Below, one piece after another: positions 11,135-22,115 of a DNA stretch of 64,000 bases (its first letter is position 1; the number at the start of each line of letters is the position of its first letter). The notes beneath the pieces were generated by a model. That model worked only from the letters and a program-made list of their open reading frames with translations, was not told the origin of the DNA and made no database searches. Both the position numbers and the translations under genes were made by a program. This DNA is from Cristatella mucedo (Eukaryota; Bryozoa; Phylactolaemata; Cristatellidae): contig WPIO01000184.1 of assembly GCA_009760855.2 (NCBI GenBank), positions 40,001-104,000 on the forward strand. Direction: 5' to 3'.

Positions 11135-11510
11135 GTGAACTTGATTGCTATGCAGTGCAAGCGAGTTGAGAGAGTTCAAGAAGCTACAAATCAAGAAGCG
11201 ACCAAAGCTCTGCTGCGAAGTACAGCCGGTCATCTTAGTATACAGACGAGCCATGATTGCATCTGGACGAAGAGGTTGGCAAGAAAGAGAGTGAATTTAA
11301 AAAACAAGCACTGCAGGAAACTAAGACCGTTATTACTTAAAGAGCAGCAATTGGAATGTAGACTTGCTTCGCTCGGTGGGGCAAAATCCGTCACAAAAGA
11401 TGCCATTTCTTCGAGTGACTAAAATGTTCCATTTTGCAAGTGACTGAAGTGGGCCGTCTTGCCTAGCGACGTGAGAGACAACACGTGTAGTTTCTGCACA
11501 TTAGTATTCC
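11135..11510. repeat. Duplicated block (pair with 38221-38545)
   Basis: From AAAGCTCTGCTGCGAAGTAC to GACAACACGTGTAGTTTC the sequence closely matches 38225-38525. In this copy a plus-strand frame (11135-11422) is open; in the other copy it is not preserved, so coding is unlikely. Confidence 0.65.
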
Positions 11511-11524
11511 TAAGCACATATTAC

Positions 11525-11972
11525 AGTAATATTATAATTAAACATGATATAGCCCCCTCGCAGAACTCAATCTATTTCTAGGCAATTTACATTTGCTGCA
11601 AAGGAAGCATGATCGAATGTAATATTATGCCGAATAAGCGACAGGAATTACGGTTACGGGTGACACACCCAGGGTCAGCATGCAAGCATGCATAGTGGCA
11701 GCATGCACAGTAAGCAGGCATAAGCACATAAATGACGAATCAACGGATTAGATTAATACCGTGAGGAATAGATGTGTGCTTAGTTTAATTTCCAAAGTGG
11801 AAAATTCAGGAGAGGTCGTGAAGCAAATCGGGAGGGGTGAGTTCCGGGCTTTGGGCACATGCATACTACATACATGGTCGCCAAAGTATTTGAGATTTGT
11901 ACAAGATATGGGCGAGCATTTTGATTCCAGAAATCGATGCTTAGCCTGGTGAGTAAGTAGATATAATATGCC
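11525..11972 (-). mobile_element. L2-type LINE 3' end
   Basis: Minus-strand 3' UTR, hairpin (GATATAGCCCCCTCGCAGAA) and C-terminal coding remnant. It joins head-to-head to a plus-strand L2 at 11973, forming an inverted pair. Confidence 0.78.
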
Positions 11973-12745
11973 AAAGCTGCCTATTTTCAGCTTCCCAACA
12001 TTGCTAAAATTCGGGCTTGTTTAGATGAGGATACCACGTCCAAGTTGGTCCATGCATTCGTGACATCCCGTCTCGATTTCTGAAACTTATTGCTTTCTGG
12101 CCTCCCCGCATGTGCCATCAGGCATTTGCAGCTGGTGCAAAATTCCGCAGCTAGGCTTGTCTGTCGTGAGCGTCGCAGTTGCCACATTACACCACTTCTG
12201 TCCGACCCGCTCTGGCTACCAGTCAAGCAAAGGATTGACTTCAAGATTTTGTCGCTCACTTTTAGGTCACTTCATCCTCGGCTCCAGCCTATCTCTCAGA
12301 TACACTCCCCCATCAGGCCAAGCATTTTACCAGCCGTTTTTTGGAATCCAACAGTCTACAAATACCTTGTACAAACCTGAAATCCTCTGGAGACCGTGAA
12401 TTTAGTTCGTATGCTCCCAAAGCCTGGAACTCCCTCCCGACCTGCGTCAGAACATCCCCTGACCTGTCCGCATTTAAAAACACACCTATTTAGGACAGCA
12501 TTTAGTGGGTCCCTGTGATTCTTCCTTGGTGTGCTCATAAGTGCTGACGGTGTGCATGCTGCCACTAACCACATTTGCATGCTGACCTTATGCATGTCAC
12601 CCCTAACCATGTAGTTAGTTTATCAAGCATGATAGTACTCACCATTCAATTGAATTTCCCTTTGCAGCAAATGTAAACTGCCCAGAGCGAGATTGAGTTC
12701 TCTGAGGGCGCTCTATTAAGTGGATTATTATTATATTATTATTAA
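11973..12745 (+). mobile_element. L2-type LINE, 5'-truncated
   Basis: The plus strand encodes the region after the RT domain (YFQLHNIAKIRACLDEDTTS-like with changes, [20 protein letters not shown]), with frameshifts near 12060-12110 and 12330, then the 3' UTR and the hairpin ending in (TTA)n at about 12725-12745. Confidence 0.85.
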
Positions 12746-12754
12746 TAGTTTAGC

Positions 12755-12925
12755 TGTAGCGAAATAATGAAAGGACCTAAAATTGAGTGCCGCTAATATG
12801 AAGTCGATATGTTGCTTGACTAGCAGCCAGTGCAGGTCGACGAGAAGTGGTGTGATGCGGCAACTTCAACACTCACGACAGACAAGCATAGTTGCATAGT
12901 TTTACACCAGCTGTGAGTGCCTGAT
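12755..12925 (-). mobile_element. L2-type LINE internal fragment
   Basis: Matches the [13 protein letters not shown] ... AARLV region on the minus strand (GCCAGTGCAGGTCGACGAGA). Both ends are truncated. Confidence 0.7.
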
Positions 12926-12939
12926 TGTACAGGCCAGTA

Positions 12940-14040
12940 ATATTAGCAATATTATATTTGATACAAGGCGCGCTCAGAAAACTAATTTTCGTTGTAGGCA
13001 TTTTGCATTCCATACAGTAAGCAATATTAATTGGTTATTGGTAGCATGCTCAATAAACAACAATATTAATATGATTAGGAGCAGTATGCACGGGGTCAGC
13101 ATGCAAGTGTTGTTAGTGGCATCATGCATTGGCGTCAGGGCTCGTAAGCACATAAAGGACGAATTACAAGGAACATCGAAATGCTGTCATAAATAGGTGC
13201 GTTTCGAGATTACTTTTTTAATTTGGGCAAGTCAGGAGATGTCGTGATGCAGGTCGGGAGTTAGTTTCAGGCTTTGGGAGCACACGAAATAAATGAACGG
13301 TCATCAAAGGATTTGAGGTTTGTACGAGGCATTGGTAAACAGTTAGATTTTAAAAAGCAGGTGGAACGACGCCTAGCCTGGTGAGGGAGTAGATCTCATA
13401 GCTGGAGCCAAAGAATGAAGTGAACTGAACGTGATTGACGAAACCTTGAAGTTGATGCGTTTGTTGACTGGGAGCCAGTGCAGGTTGGTGAGAAGTGATT
13501 CGATGTTTCAACTGTGACGCTCACGTCAGACAAACCTAGCTGCAGAGTTTGGCACCACCTGTGAGTGCTGATTGCACTGGCCTGTAGGCCAGAATCCGTA
13601 ACTTACAGAAGTAGAGACAGGGTGTCACAAATACATGGAACTATTTAGATGCTGTATCCATGTCTAAACAAGTTCAAATTTTAGCCATGCCGTGCAGCTG
13701 AAAGTAGGCAGACTTGATCATGAAGCTCATTTGACCGGCCAAAGGTCACTTAGAGATATGACGCCTACATGTCGTGCACATTCAACAGGATAATGAATGA
13801 ACCGATTTTGAGCGTTGGCCTTACAAATTTCAGAATCGGATTGTGTTTGCCCATAATTGATAGGTTGGTTTTATCATCATTTAATGTAAGAAAATTTTCT
13901 GCCATGCATTTGCAGATGGTGTCAACACATGCAGCTAGGGAGTTAAGAGAATTCGACCTGCTGGAAGCCTGCGAGGAATCAAAGCAAAAATAAAGTTATT
14001 GTCATCAGCTTAAAAGTGAAAGCCGAGATTGGGCTTGTCA
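12940..14040 (-). mobile_element. L2-type LINE, decayed 1.1 kb
   Basis: The minus strand runs from a degenerate hairpin (TGATACAAGGCGCGCTCAGA) back through the C-terminal region to the area just after the RT catalytic box (at 13990-14035 the complement reads KPNLGFHF). Many stops. A segment at 13620-13760 is divergent. Confidence 0.75.
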
Positions 14041-14224
14041 ATCACATCGGCCAGCAAATGGTGAGTTACATAAGTCTAGTTACTGAGTATACAGACCGCT
14101 AGATCTTAAAGCAGGAAAGACAAAATTCAAGACGGGATGTCACGAATGCACTGACCAATTTAGATGCGGTATCCCTAACTAAAAAGCAATAAATCCATGA
14201 ATAACACTTAGACCACTGCATAAA

Positions 14225-14400
14225 TGAAAATTTTCTAAAAAATTCCCAAAGCCCGAAACTCATTGTCGACTATCGTCACGATATTTCATGACTTGACCAC
14301 ATTAAAAAAACGAACTTAAAACCACTTAGATATGACAGCATTTAGAGGGTCCCTGTGACTCGACCTGTTCTTGCTAATGCATACTGACTGTTGAATAATG
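14225..14400 (+). mobile_element. L2-type LINE fragment
   Basis: Plus-strand remnant of the C-terminal coding end and early 3' UTR (CCCAAAGCCCGAAACTCATT ... GGGTCCCTGTGACTCG). The duplicate is at 38740-38890. Confidence 0.6.
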
Positions 14401-15359
14401 CAATCCCAAGAGCACGTTGGCAAGAGCAGGCAGAAGACTGAAGCTGGTTCACAAGAGCCTGTATTTTTGTAGGCACCTACCGAGCTCCTCAAAGGCAGCC
14501 ATACTCTCTTTGGCCGGTGTTACAACTTGTCTTCACACAGTCCCTGCCACAACTCGCTCTAATAAATTAGATGGAGCACAAAGCCGGCTGGTGCCCAAAC
14601 CATAGCCACCAGACCAGATCTAGGCACCGGCCCGTCCCTAAGCAGCAGCCACCAGCTGTTAATCCCTGGGGTGGTTTATGACACTACCAGTCTGCCCTCA
14701 CTGGCAGTGTGCCGGCGATCCCAGCGATCTGAATCATGCATGCAAAGAAAAACAAACCACATTAAGGAGCAGGCGGTTTTAAGCTTCTGTTTAAACATCG
14801 TCAACTTATGCAGATTTCGTGATGTCAGTCGAAAGAAAGTTATAGCTTTTAGCAGTAAGAAAATAAAGCTGTCTCTTCCAAGGATTTGATGGCAGTTCAA
14901 AGCGCAGCTTAACGCTTTGAGGAACCATAGGAGCCAGTGGTAGAACGTCACGTCGGTTGTGAAGATCAGGTAGGTACGCTGGACCCGGTAAATTAAAGGA
15001 CATAAAAGTGATTTCCTAAACAACCTCGACGTAGATATCTGCTCGAATTAAAGTCTGTGCACGTAAAAGGTTGAGTGGATTCATGTGGAAGTCACAACAT
15101 TCTCGACCGGCAAGGCTAGCTGCTGGGGTTCGCACACACTATAAGAATCTATTATAAAAGTCACAAGATTGCCGAATAGCGATTCGTTGAAGTCGACAAA
15201 GGATTTCACAAATGAAGGGAACGGCTCAGCCGCTGCATGCTCCGGATGTCTACGGATGCCCGAAATTTGGCAACGTAGCTTAAAGGAGCCAAACTTAAAT
15301 ATGCACCTAATGTAGGCTCCTAGTGCGAGATGCTCGAAGTATGTGCGGCATCGAGGGAA
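14401..15359. other. Locus A upstream flank, no gene seen
   Basis: This stretch is conserved in copy B (38890-39845) and partly upstream of locus C (14995-15205 resembles 47815-48037). No coding motif is visible; conservation reflects duplication. Confidence 0.5.
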
Positions 15360-15705
15360 ATATAAGACCGCTCCCGCCTAATTTAAGAGGGAGTCAATTT
15401 CGTACGGAAAATGGCTTCGTTTAGCCACTTTCTTGATCAGCTTGCATTCTTACTGTTTACGTCAGCCCACCCTGGCTAGCCGGGGGGGGGGGCGTGTCCT
15501 GTGTCCGGCTACCTAACACAGCTGTCGGCTTCTGTGAACCGTGACGGCCAATAGGCGCTTTATTTATTAGTCGCTGCTGGAATAGGCAATCCGTCGTAAT
15601 ATCCACGAGAGAAGGAAAGTGGAAAAGATCGTTATAAAAACAAATTGCCTCGAAGTGGCAACCACGGCATCTCTCCGGCTATCTCCCAGGTTATTAGCCC
15701 ACTGA
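15360..15705 (+). promoter_or_regulatory. Predicted promoter region of IL-17-like locus A (exon 1a)
   Basis: About 340 bp is shared with three other loci: 39850-40200 (B), 28010-28390 (E) and 36086-36470 (F). Shared blocks include CTGTCGGCTNCTGTGAA, GACGGCCAATAGGCG (a CCAAT box) and a TATA-like TATAAAA at 15633-15639, followed about 30 bp later by GCATCTCTCC. In E and F the same start-site block leads directly into a signal-peptide exon; here a LINE intervenes at 15708. Activity is inferred. Confidence 0.55.
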
Positions 15706-15707
15706 AG

Positions 15708-16290
15708 GTGATTATAAAAATGGCTACAGGGCTAGTCTTCAAATCCCAGTGGCTTAAGCTCGTGTCTTCTTTGCTAAAAGAGCTAGAATGGATGCCGGTT
15801 GAGCAACGGATACAGAGCCAAAGTCTTAGGCTGACCCACAAGGCCTGCTACGCCTTGGCTCCTTCGTACCTAGCTGAACGGCTGCATCAGTTTCAGCCAA
15901 TTCTTGCCCTCAGGTCGTGTGTGGACAATAAATCAGCTGTTCTGTTCTTCCGCTTAAAGACCGTTGGCGAATCAAGCTTTCGCTCTGCAGGTCCCAACTG
16001 CGGAACTCGCTTCCACAATTCTTACGTAACGATAACTACTCTCCTTCTGCCGACTATGGCTCATGCTTTTCAGTGGTCCTTAGCTGCTATTATAATGCTC
16101 CCCACTACTTCAACTGCTCCCGTGACTTAACTATGCTTCCCACTTTCTGTTTGCTGCTTAAGACACAGTCTGTTGGCTACCAAACGCGTACTGAAGGCCG
16201 CTAAGGCTGTGAGTGCACTATACTAAATTCTCCTGCTTAACACCCACATGGTCTTTATGACTTCGTGGAGTTACAGAGGGAGATGCATTA
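15708..16290 (+). mobile_element. LINE family 2 inserted between promoter and exon 1a of locus A
   Basis: 5'-truncated copy coding for LVFKSQWLKLVSSLLKELEW, MPVEQRIQSQSLRLTHKA and CVDNKSAVLFFRLKTVGE, ending in the family 3' terminus (GTGGAGTTACAGAGGGAGAT). The same insertion is at the same place in locus B (40207-40795) and a relative is before locus D (53785-54345), so it predates those duplications. Confidence 0.85.
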
Positions 16291-16361
16291 CGTGACGTTA
16301 GGTTAGCTGAAACACCTGGACAGTGGTCAGACTTTGTGAACGGCTCGTGATCGCTCATAAA

Positions 16362-16494
16362 ATAAACAAAGTCTCTTTGCAGCTTATCGTCACCAGTTGC
16401 ACAACCCTGCTTCTGGTGACTCACATCATCTTCGGCGAACGGACGCAACATGTTACACATAATGGTCCGACCGGCAGCATCAATACATCAAAAG
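16362..16494 (+). pseudogene. IL-17-like locus A, exon 1a (signal peptide), start lost
   Basis: Homologous to exon 1a of loci B, C and D ([20 protein letters not shown], a hydrophobic secretion signal). The start codon of the other copies reads ATA at 16362-16364. The exon is 133 bp instead of 134, with a 1-bp deletion near 16483-16490 that shifts the frame before the splice donor AAAAG|GTAAAA at 16494/16495. I judge it inactive. Confidence 0.65.
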
Positions 16495-16651
16495 GTAAAA
16501 TGAATATTCTATAAAATTAAAGATAAAAAAGATACACAAGAAACATGTCATAAAATCAAAAAGTAAGTGATAAGAATAAAAAATAAATATAAAATTACAA
16601 TAAAAACACAATCGAAATAAAATAGAACAATAAATATGTAAATGCAGATTA

Positions 16652-16657
16652 TATAAA
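16652..16657 (+). promoter_or_regulatory. TATA box of exon 1b, locus A
   Basis: TATAAA within ATTATATAAAGCC, followed 25-30 bp downstream by GCAAATACAGCATCTC, the same start-site-like block found downstream of the exon 1a TATA boxes. The motif is conserved before exon 1b in all four loci (41148, 49351, 54698) and lies about 105 bp upstream of the exon 1b start. Confidence 0.6.
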
Positions 16658-16758
16658 GCCTTGTGGCAGCAAATACAGCATCTCTTCGACGCTTTCGTAG
16701 GTTAGAAGAAGCAACTGGGAGACGAACTGAATTTTCGACAGGCAACTGTTGCTGTGAA

Positions 16759-17609
16759 ATGAGCCAAGTTTCGCCTGTGCTTGTGATCGCCAGTTAGACG
16801 ACTCAGCTCCTGGTCAATGGACCAAATGGCATGACGGCTGACAGCCTAGCGATTGACGCTATGGAGTACGTCGTGACGGGCGCTTGCAACGAACCGTGCC
16901 TTCTGGACAAAGCCCGGCAAGCCAGCGCCAGCCGCATCGTGACACGAACACCCGTAATCAACGTCACGAGAACGAACGTTTTGGCGAATTTTAGACAAAC
17001 TAATAGCAACGTTTGAGCAGCACGTGCACGCCAAAGGCAGAGTTATCTAAAGCGAAAATAAAGTTGAATTGAATCGCCATAGCTTTTCGTGCTTTGACTC
17101 TGTGTGCTTATTTATCGCTACGATACTTGCATCTAACGTCTACTTATCTTTACTTAACTCCATTTCTAGCTTTTCTTGCCCTATCTTTTCCGAAATATGT
17201 ATCTCAAACTCTTTCTCTATTTTTGGATTCATAACCTTAAATTTTTCTTTCTATCCGGGTCTATATATCCTCTCTCACTCTCTATTGCCCTGACTAACGA
17301 ACTCAGTACACTTAGCCGCTTTATCTCCACATACCCAAGGTCACGTTCGCTCCTGGTTAAAGCTCAGACTTGCCCCTTGCAGCTTAAAGTGTGTGGATCA
17401 AGATACGGAGCGCTTTACGCGGCATATAATCGTGGAAATATGTCATCCGGATTGCAAAAACCGAGCGCTCGTACAATTGCATCCAGCTGACACAACGAGT
17501 GACGGTTTTGGTGGCGAAAAGAAATGCCTCGAGCATGGTCTATGTGGGACGCTCGATGCTTCATCACAACGAGTGCTCGTGCGTCCTGAAAGCGGAATGC
17601 CCAGCCTGA
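16759..17609 (+). pseudogene. IL-17-like cytokine, locus A (exons 1b and 2), pseudogene
   Basis: Exon 1b begins with ATG at 16759 (MSQVSPVLVIAS) but meets TAG at 16795-16797 where copy B has a Trp codon. The rest of exon 1b is readable (DAMEYVVTGACNEPC, PVINVTRTNVL), yet the conserved Cys before the junction is Ser and the splice donor is altered near 17010 (AACGTTTGAG against AACAGGTGAG in copy C). Exon 2 starts after CCTTGCAG at 17383 and encodes VDQDTERFTRHI and EICHPDC, then an extra base near 17463 shifts the frame before the C-terminal C-x-C. Four independent lesions make this a pseudogene of a secreted IL-17-type cytokine. An AATAAA lies at about 17629. Confidence 0.8.
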
Positions 17610-18490
17610 CGGTAGCACTGCCATTTATAAATAAATGCCATGATATATTCAAGCAGCCTTGAAAAATGTATTCTTACTATCACCTCGTTTCACTTTCTAG
17701 CACGTGGCCAAGCCAGCCCTCTCCGTGTCGTTATTTTTGTTTGCACACTCCCTGCAAATCACATTTTATAAGTGCACCTAGAAAAACTTGAGCTAATATA
17801 TCAGGCTTCTTTTTTTTACCTAGTGCATGTACGAGCCGATTCGCTAAAACTGACTGAACGTTAGCTATCACTAGTCAGTGTCGACTTCAACCGTTGCTTC
17901 AATTTCACTTCTCCAACGACATTTACGTTTCCCACTACCATGGAAATTGACAACATTTAACGTCAGCCTAGGTGTGTAAGCGAGCATTTTCCAGGGAGAT
18001 TCACGGTGCCGAGACTGATACGCCTTAAAATAGCATGCAGACAACCTCTAGTTAATTAGCGACAGATTACAATGTATCCGGAAGTTGGCTGTGCCCTTGC
18101 AGCACAGGTGCTTTATAACGCACAGGAGAAATATATTTTGAATTAGTGGGTAAAAACGACTTTGCGCTAGGGTGAATTTGCCCGGCCGAAATTCAATCCG
18201 TTTTATTTGATATAGCTTGGACAGCTGTAAATCTTAATTCAGCAACTTAGCAACAGTTGTGGGCTCAATTGCCTCACCAATCCAAGATGGCACTTTAGAG
18301 GCCCACAAGTGGAGAAAGATGGTAAACTCAATAGCTGTTGCAGCAGCTTCGACAGGCTTGAATACCAGCTAATGATGCGGCCGAGCAAGCGAACACTTTG
18401 CAGAGCTCCTCGATGACCGTTACAGCGCTCGTTACGAGTGAGTTGGTCCTAAAAATAGCAGATACGGCGCTGCAGAATAAGCTTTACGAG
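17610..18490. other. Locus A downstream flank, no gene seen
   Basis: The flank is conserved with 42104-42985 and 50379-51285 as part of the locus duplication. It includes an AATAAA-type site near 17629 and no coding motif. Confidence 0.55.
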
Positions 18491-18496
18491 ACTTTT

Positions 18497-20002
18497 AGGT
18501 ATCTCCGTCAGTAACTCCACAAGGTCATAGAGACCGTGTGGGTGTTAAGCAGGAGAGTTTTGTATAGCACACTCGCAGCCTAAGCGGCTTTCGGTACGCA
18601 ATCGGTAGCCAACAGACTTCATCTCACGCAACAAAGAGAAAGTGGGAAGCATAGCAGAGTCAGGAGAGCTGTTGAGATAGTAGCATAGAAGTAGCAGCTC
18701 GAGACCGCTGAAAAGGATGCGCCATAGTCGGCAGTTGGAGAGTAGATGTCGTTGCGTAAGAATTGTGGAAGCGAGTTCCACAGTCTAGGACCTGCAGAGC
18801 CAAAGCCCTTGTCGCCAACTGTCTTTAAGCAGAGGAATGGGACAGCTAATTTATTGTCCACACAGGACCTCAGGGCACGAACGGGCTGAAACTGATGCAG
18901 CAGTTCAGCTAGGTATGAAGGAGCCAAGCCGTGGCGGGCCTTGTGGGTCAGAGTAAGAACTTTGCTCTGTATCCTTTACTCAACCGGCAACCATCCCAGC
19001 TCTTCCAGCAAAGGTGACACGTGCTCAAACCGCTGGGACTTGAAGACCAGCCTTGCAGCCATATTCATAGTCCGCTGACGTGGCATAATAGCTTTCTTTG
19101 GTAGCCCAGCCAAAAGGGAATTGCAATAATCAAGCCGAGACAGAACTAAAGAGCTAGTTAAATTATTTACCAGCCACTGTGGGAGACAGCTTCTAATCTT
19201 GGATAGGGATCGGATGTCATAGCTAGCTGTAGAGGCAGTCTTCTGAAGGAAGCTTTTGAAATTGAGGCAGCTGTCGAACACGACACCTAGATTACGAGCA
19301 CGTGGTGAAGATCGCACAATAACATCACCTATTAGAACAGCAAAGCCTTTTAATCCAGCCACACGCTTAGGGTGTCCTATGAGCAGCAGTTCGGTTTTAT
19401 CGTCATTTAATTTCAGAAAGTTTTCCGACATCCAGGATCGAATATCGGCAAGGCAAGCATTCAGTTTCTCAGTTGCTGCAGCAGATTCCGACGGTTTAAA
19501 TGACAAATACAACTGAGTATCGTAAGCATAGAATTGATATCCTATTCCATGGGCCTTAATCACAGGTGACCCTTCTCATGCCTGAGACCTGACCCCCACA
19601 CGACACAGATTGAACACGATCAGACAAGTATGATTTAGACCACGCCAGCGCTTCGTCTGCCAGACCGATCGTTGTTCTCAATCGTTCAGCAGAAATTCGT
19701 GATCAATGGTGTCGAAGGCAGCAGACAGATCTAGCAGAGCTAAGGCAGTGACATTCCCGTCGTCGTTGCCACGTAGAATGTCATTGTTAACACGGAGGAG
19801 AGCAGTTTCAGTAGAGTGCTGCCTCTTGAAACCTGATTGAAATGTTTCTGACATTCTATTATTTTCAATATGTTCAACTAGCTGCTTAGTAATAATTTTT
19901 TCAAGAATCTTGATAAGAACGGAAGAAGGAAAACTGGACGATAGTTTTCTAGGACCTCTGTGTCTAATCCAGGCTTTTTAAGAATAGGGCTAACGATTGC
20001 CG
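18497..20002 (-). mobile_element. LINE family 2, 1.5 kb insertion with target-site duplication
   Basis: Flanked by ACTTTT direct repeats (18491-18496 and 20003-20008); duplicate B has the uninterrupted site at about 42985-42990. The minus strand encodes part of an L2/CR1-type RT and the C-terminal region. Near 19690-19760 it reads ALLDLSAAFDTIDHEFLL, then the catalytic box as FYAYDTQ at about 19500-19530 (usual FYADDTQ), then WMSENFLKLNDDKTELLLIG, LVLSRLDYCNSLLAGLP and CVDNKLAVPFLCLKTVGD. It is 5'-truncated and has several frameshifts. It inserted after the A/B duplication. Confidence 0.9.
18976..19563 (-). pseudogene. LINE family 2 reverse transcriptase C-terminal frame
   Basis: The longest open stretch of the insertion above, 195 codons. 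It starts just before the RT catalytic box and covers thumb and C-terminal motifs (NDDKTELLLIG, ARNLGVVFDSCLNF, LDYCNSLLAGLP, SQRFEHVSPLLEELGWLPVE). The first catalytic Asp of the ADD box is Tyr, so it could not be an active enzyme even if expressed. The reading continues in another frame at 18619-18927. Confidence 0.8.
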
Positions 20003-20156
20003 ACTTTTGACGATCGTATTCCACATTCTAGAAAACGGCGTTTTGCATCTACCCAAACAAACTTCCATCGATGGGCATCTCACGTTGTCGCCCAGATGGC
20101 CTCCGAACTCTGGGCTGAACAGGCGACCGGGCGTCTTCGAAATGCCGTCTCTTACC

Positions 20157-20472
20157 TGTCGTTCGGCATACAGAAAGCTGGCCCAGAACTAACATTAACA
20201 GTTTAATAAAACCCATGGAGCGAAACGGCGGATGGTGTAGGGTGCTCTTCGGCCCCTACTCCCACTCGACTCTCTGACCTCCACTGCTCAAGTCCACTAT
20301 CTCACTACCAGGGGGTTACCGGCATGTGTCCATACCAAATCACAGGCGAATTACTGCTGTGCACCGGCCGACCCTCATGGTGAATCCACCATCTAGCCAC
20401 TAGTTGGTTACCGGCGTAAGTCCATGCCACATCGCAAGCTCATCAGAGGAGTCGGCGCACACTCGAACTGCA
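20157..20472 (-). repeat. 3' LTR of the Gag-only element
   Basis: 316 bp, TG...CA ended, matching 22103-22413 in blocks such as CTACTCCCACTCGACTCTCT and GCCACATCGCAAGCTCATCA. It is preceded by the TTACC target-site copy. Confidence 0.78.
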
Positions 20473-21129
20473 TGCCCCCTGACCTTAAAGTCACAAGTTT
20501 CTAGCAGCCACACAAGTAGCTGCTATATACAGGGCAGCAACGAACGAGCCTATCTACAAACGACACTACACATCCGGCATAGCAGCTAACACAAGTGGCT
20601 GCAACGTACAGAGCAACAATTAACGAGCCTATCTACACACAAACTAGAAACTAACCATCGACGACATAGCAGCTAACATCAGTAGCTTACCCACATTCTA
20701 CCTTTCGGTAGCTAGGGGAGCGCTGGTAGCGGTATGTCGTCGACGAGGCGGCAGAGTTGTCACAGGCGGATGGAGCGACGGCGATCGAGGTCTGCAAAAC
20801 AGTGGCTGTAGGCTGTAGACGTCGGCTTGGTGATTATGGCCGGTGGCTCACGTAGCTGGCTGATCGAGAGAGGCCCGCTGCTGGTTCTCCATCCTGTGTA
20901 TCCTCTAGAACCTGAGCGGCCTCTCCGGCCTGCACACTCTCTGAGGCCTGCACAGATTCTCTCTCCTAGACCGCCTCTCCGTCCTTCTCAATCTCTCCGT
21001 ACCGAGCAGAATCCCCTTGCTGCACACGCTCTCCGGCCTGTGCAGCGTCGCAGCCCACCGGCTGGTAGCTGGCCAAAATCACCTTCATGGCTTGACCTGC
21101 ACTACCTCTCTGGCGGACACCGCCGACTC

Positions 21130-21590
21130 GTTCGCAGACACAGAACACTGGTTGACAGACACCGCCGACACAATCTCGGTCGCTGCTGGCTCTTTTGCTG
21201 ACGCCACCGACTCTGATGCGAACGCAGCCAACTCTGTCGCAGTAGCCGCCACCTCGTAGCTGCCGCCACTGTTGCCGACGCCGCCATCTCTCGCCCGGAT
21301 GCAGCCGCCTCTCGCCCGGACGCCACCGAATCTCTCACGGACGTTGCCAACTCACGCACGGACTTTGCCACGTCTCGAGCGGTCGCAGCCGACTCTCGCG
21401 CTGACGCCGCCGCCTTTCACATGGACTCAGCCGACTCTTGCACGGAAGCCGGCGCCTTCCTCGCCGACGCCGCCACCTTCCTTACAGACGCCGCCGCCTT
21501 CGTCACTGACGCAACCGCCTTCGTCGCTGAAGCCACCGCCTTCCTTGCCGACGCCGCCGCCTCTCCATGAGCTGTCTTAATATCTGTCGC
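21130..21590. repeat. 21-bp tandem minisatellite in the gag tail
   Basis: About 20 imperfect units of the type GACGCCGCCGCCTTCNTCNCT on the plus strand. Because the unit is 21 bp, indels of whole units keep the gag frame. The duplicate at 44175-44275 has only a few units left. Confidence 0.85.
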
Positions 21591-22115
21591 CTCATCCGCA
21601 CCACCAACCGTTGCCTCCCACAATGCTGTTGGTTCGTGAATTACCATGTCAGCTTGGCCTACCGTAACCGTCTTGATAGCCGTCGCCGGCTGCCACTCAG
21701 TGGCACCGTGGAAAACCTCTGTCGCCCCGCACATCGTCGGTGATCGCTGCTGCCGCATCCGGTCACTCCTGTCGGCCCTCTCAGTCCGACCAGCCTTTAC
21801 CCGATCAGTATGCAGTAATCGAGCTCTAGCGGCTGGAGAGGTGAATGCCCTCACTAGGGCCTCACGAAGTTTGGCATAGTCATCCTGCATTCCCTTTGAT
21901 AGCCTGGAGGCAAACGTGTCGGCCCCGCCTTGCATCAAAATGAGCAAAATCAAAAGCCAGTCACTCGGTTCATAGCCAATTTTCTTAATCTTCCTATCGA
22001 AATTTAGCAGCTCGCCAACAAAGTCCCCGAAGCCATCGAAGCCTTGGAACGCTGCATCAGACATGTTCAATGGCGTCATCGGCTCCGTCCCACGAAATAG
22101 CTTGTGGTTCGGCAT
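21265..22115 (-). pseudogene. Gag-like protein with heptad-repeat tail
   Basis: Open from ATG at 22115 to a TGA at 21417-21419 (232 residues); the same frame then continues for about 50 more residues. Residues ~28-95 resemble a Ty3/gypsy Gag/capsid core (FVGELLNFDRKIKKIGYEPS, DWLLILLILMQGGA, MQDDYAKLREALVRAF). After a low-complexity linker the tail is a run of heptads such as AVASVTK, AAASVRK, VAASARK, encoded by a 21-bp tandem repeat; the pattern suggests a helical coil. The first four codons lie inside the 5' LTR. No zinc knuckle is visible. Whether the internal TGA inactivates it or simply ends the protein is unclear. Confidence 0.65.

Larger units (their letters stand above)
14046..18494. 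repeat. Segmental duplication, copy A (pair with 38535-42990)
   Basis: About 4.45 kb is collinear with 38535-42990, from CACATCGGCCAGCAA to TTTACGAGACTTTT. It carries IL-17-like locus A and its flanks. Collinearity resumes at 20003 after a LINE insertion (20003-23380 = 42990-45700). A third, partial copy with locus C is at 47815-51420. Confidence 0.85.

Noticed and set aside
20827-21201. 124-codon plus-strand Pro/Arg-rich frame
   Set aside because: It is antisense to the gag 3' region and depends on the GC-rich minisatellite; not preserved in the 43.9 kb duplicate.
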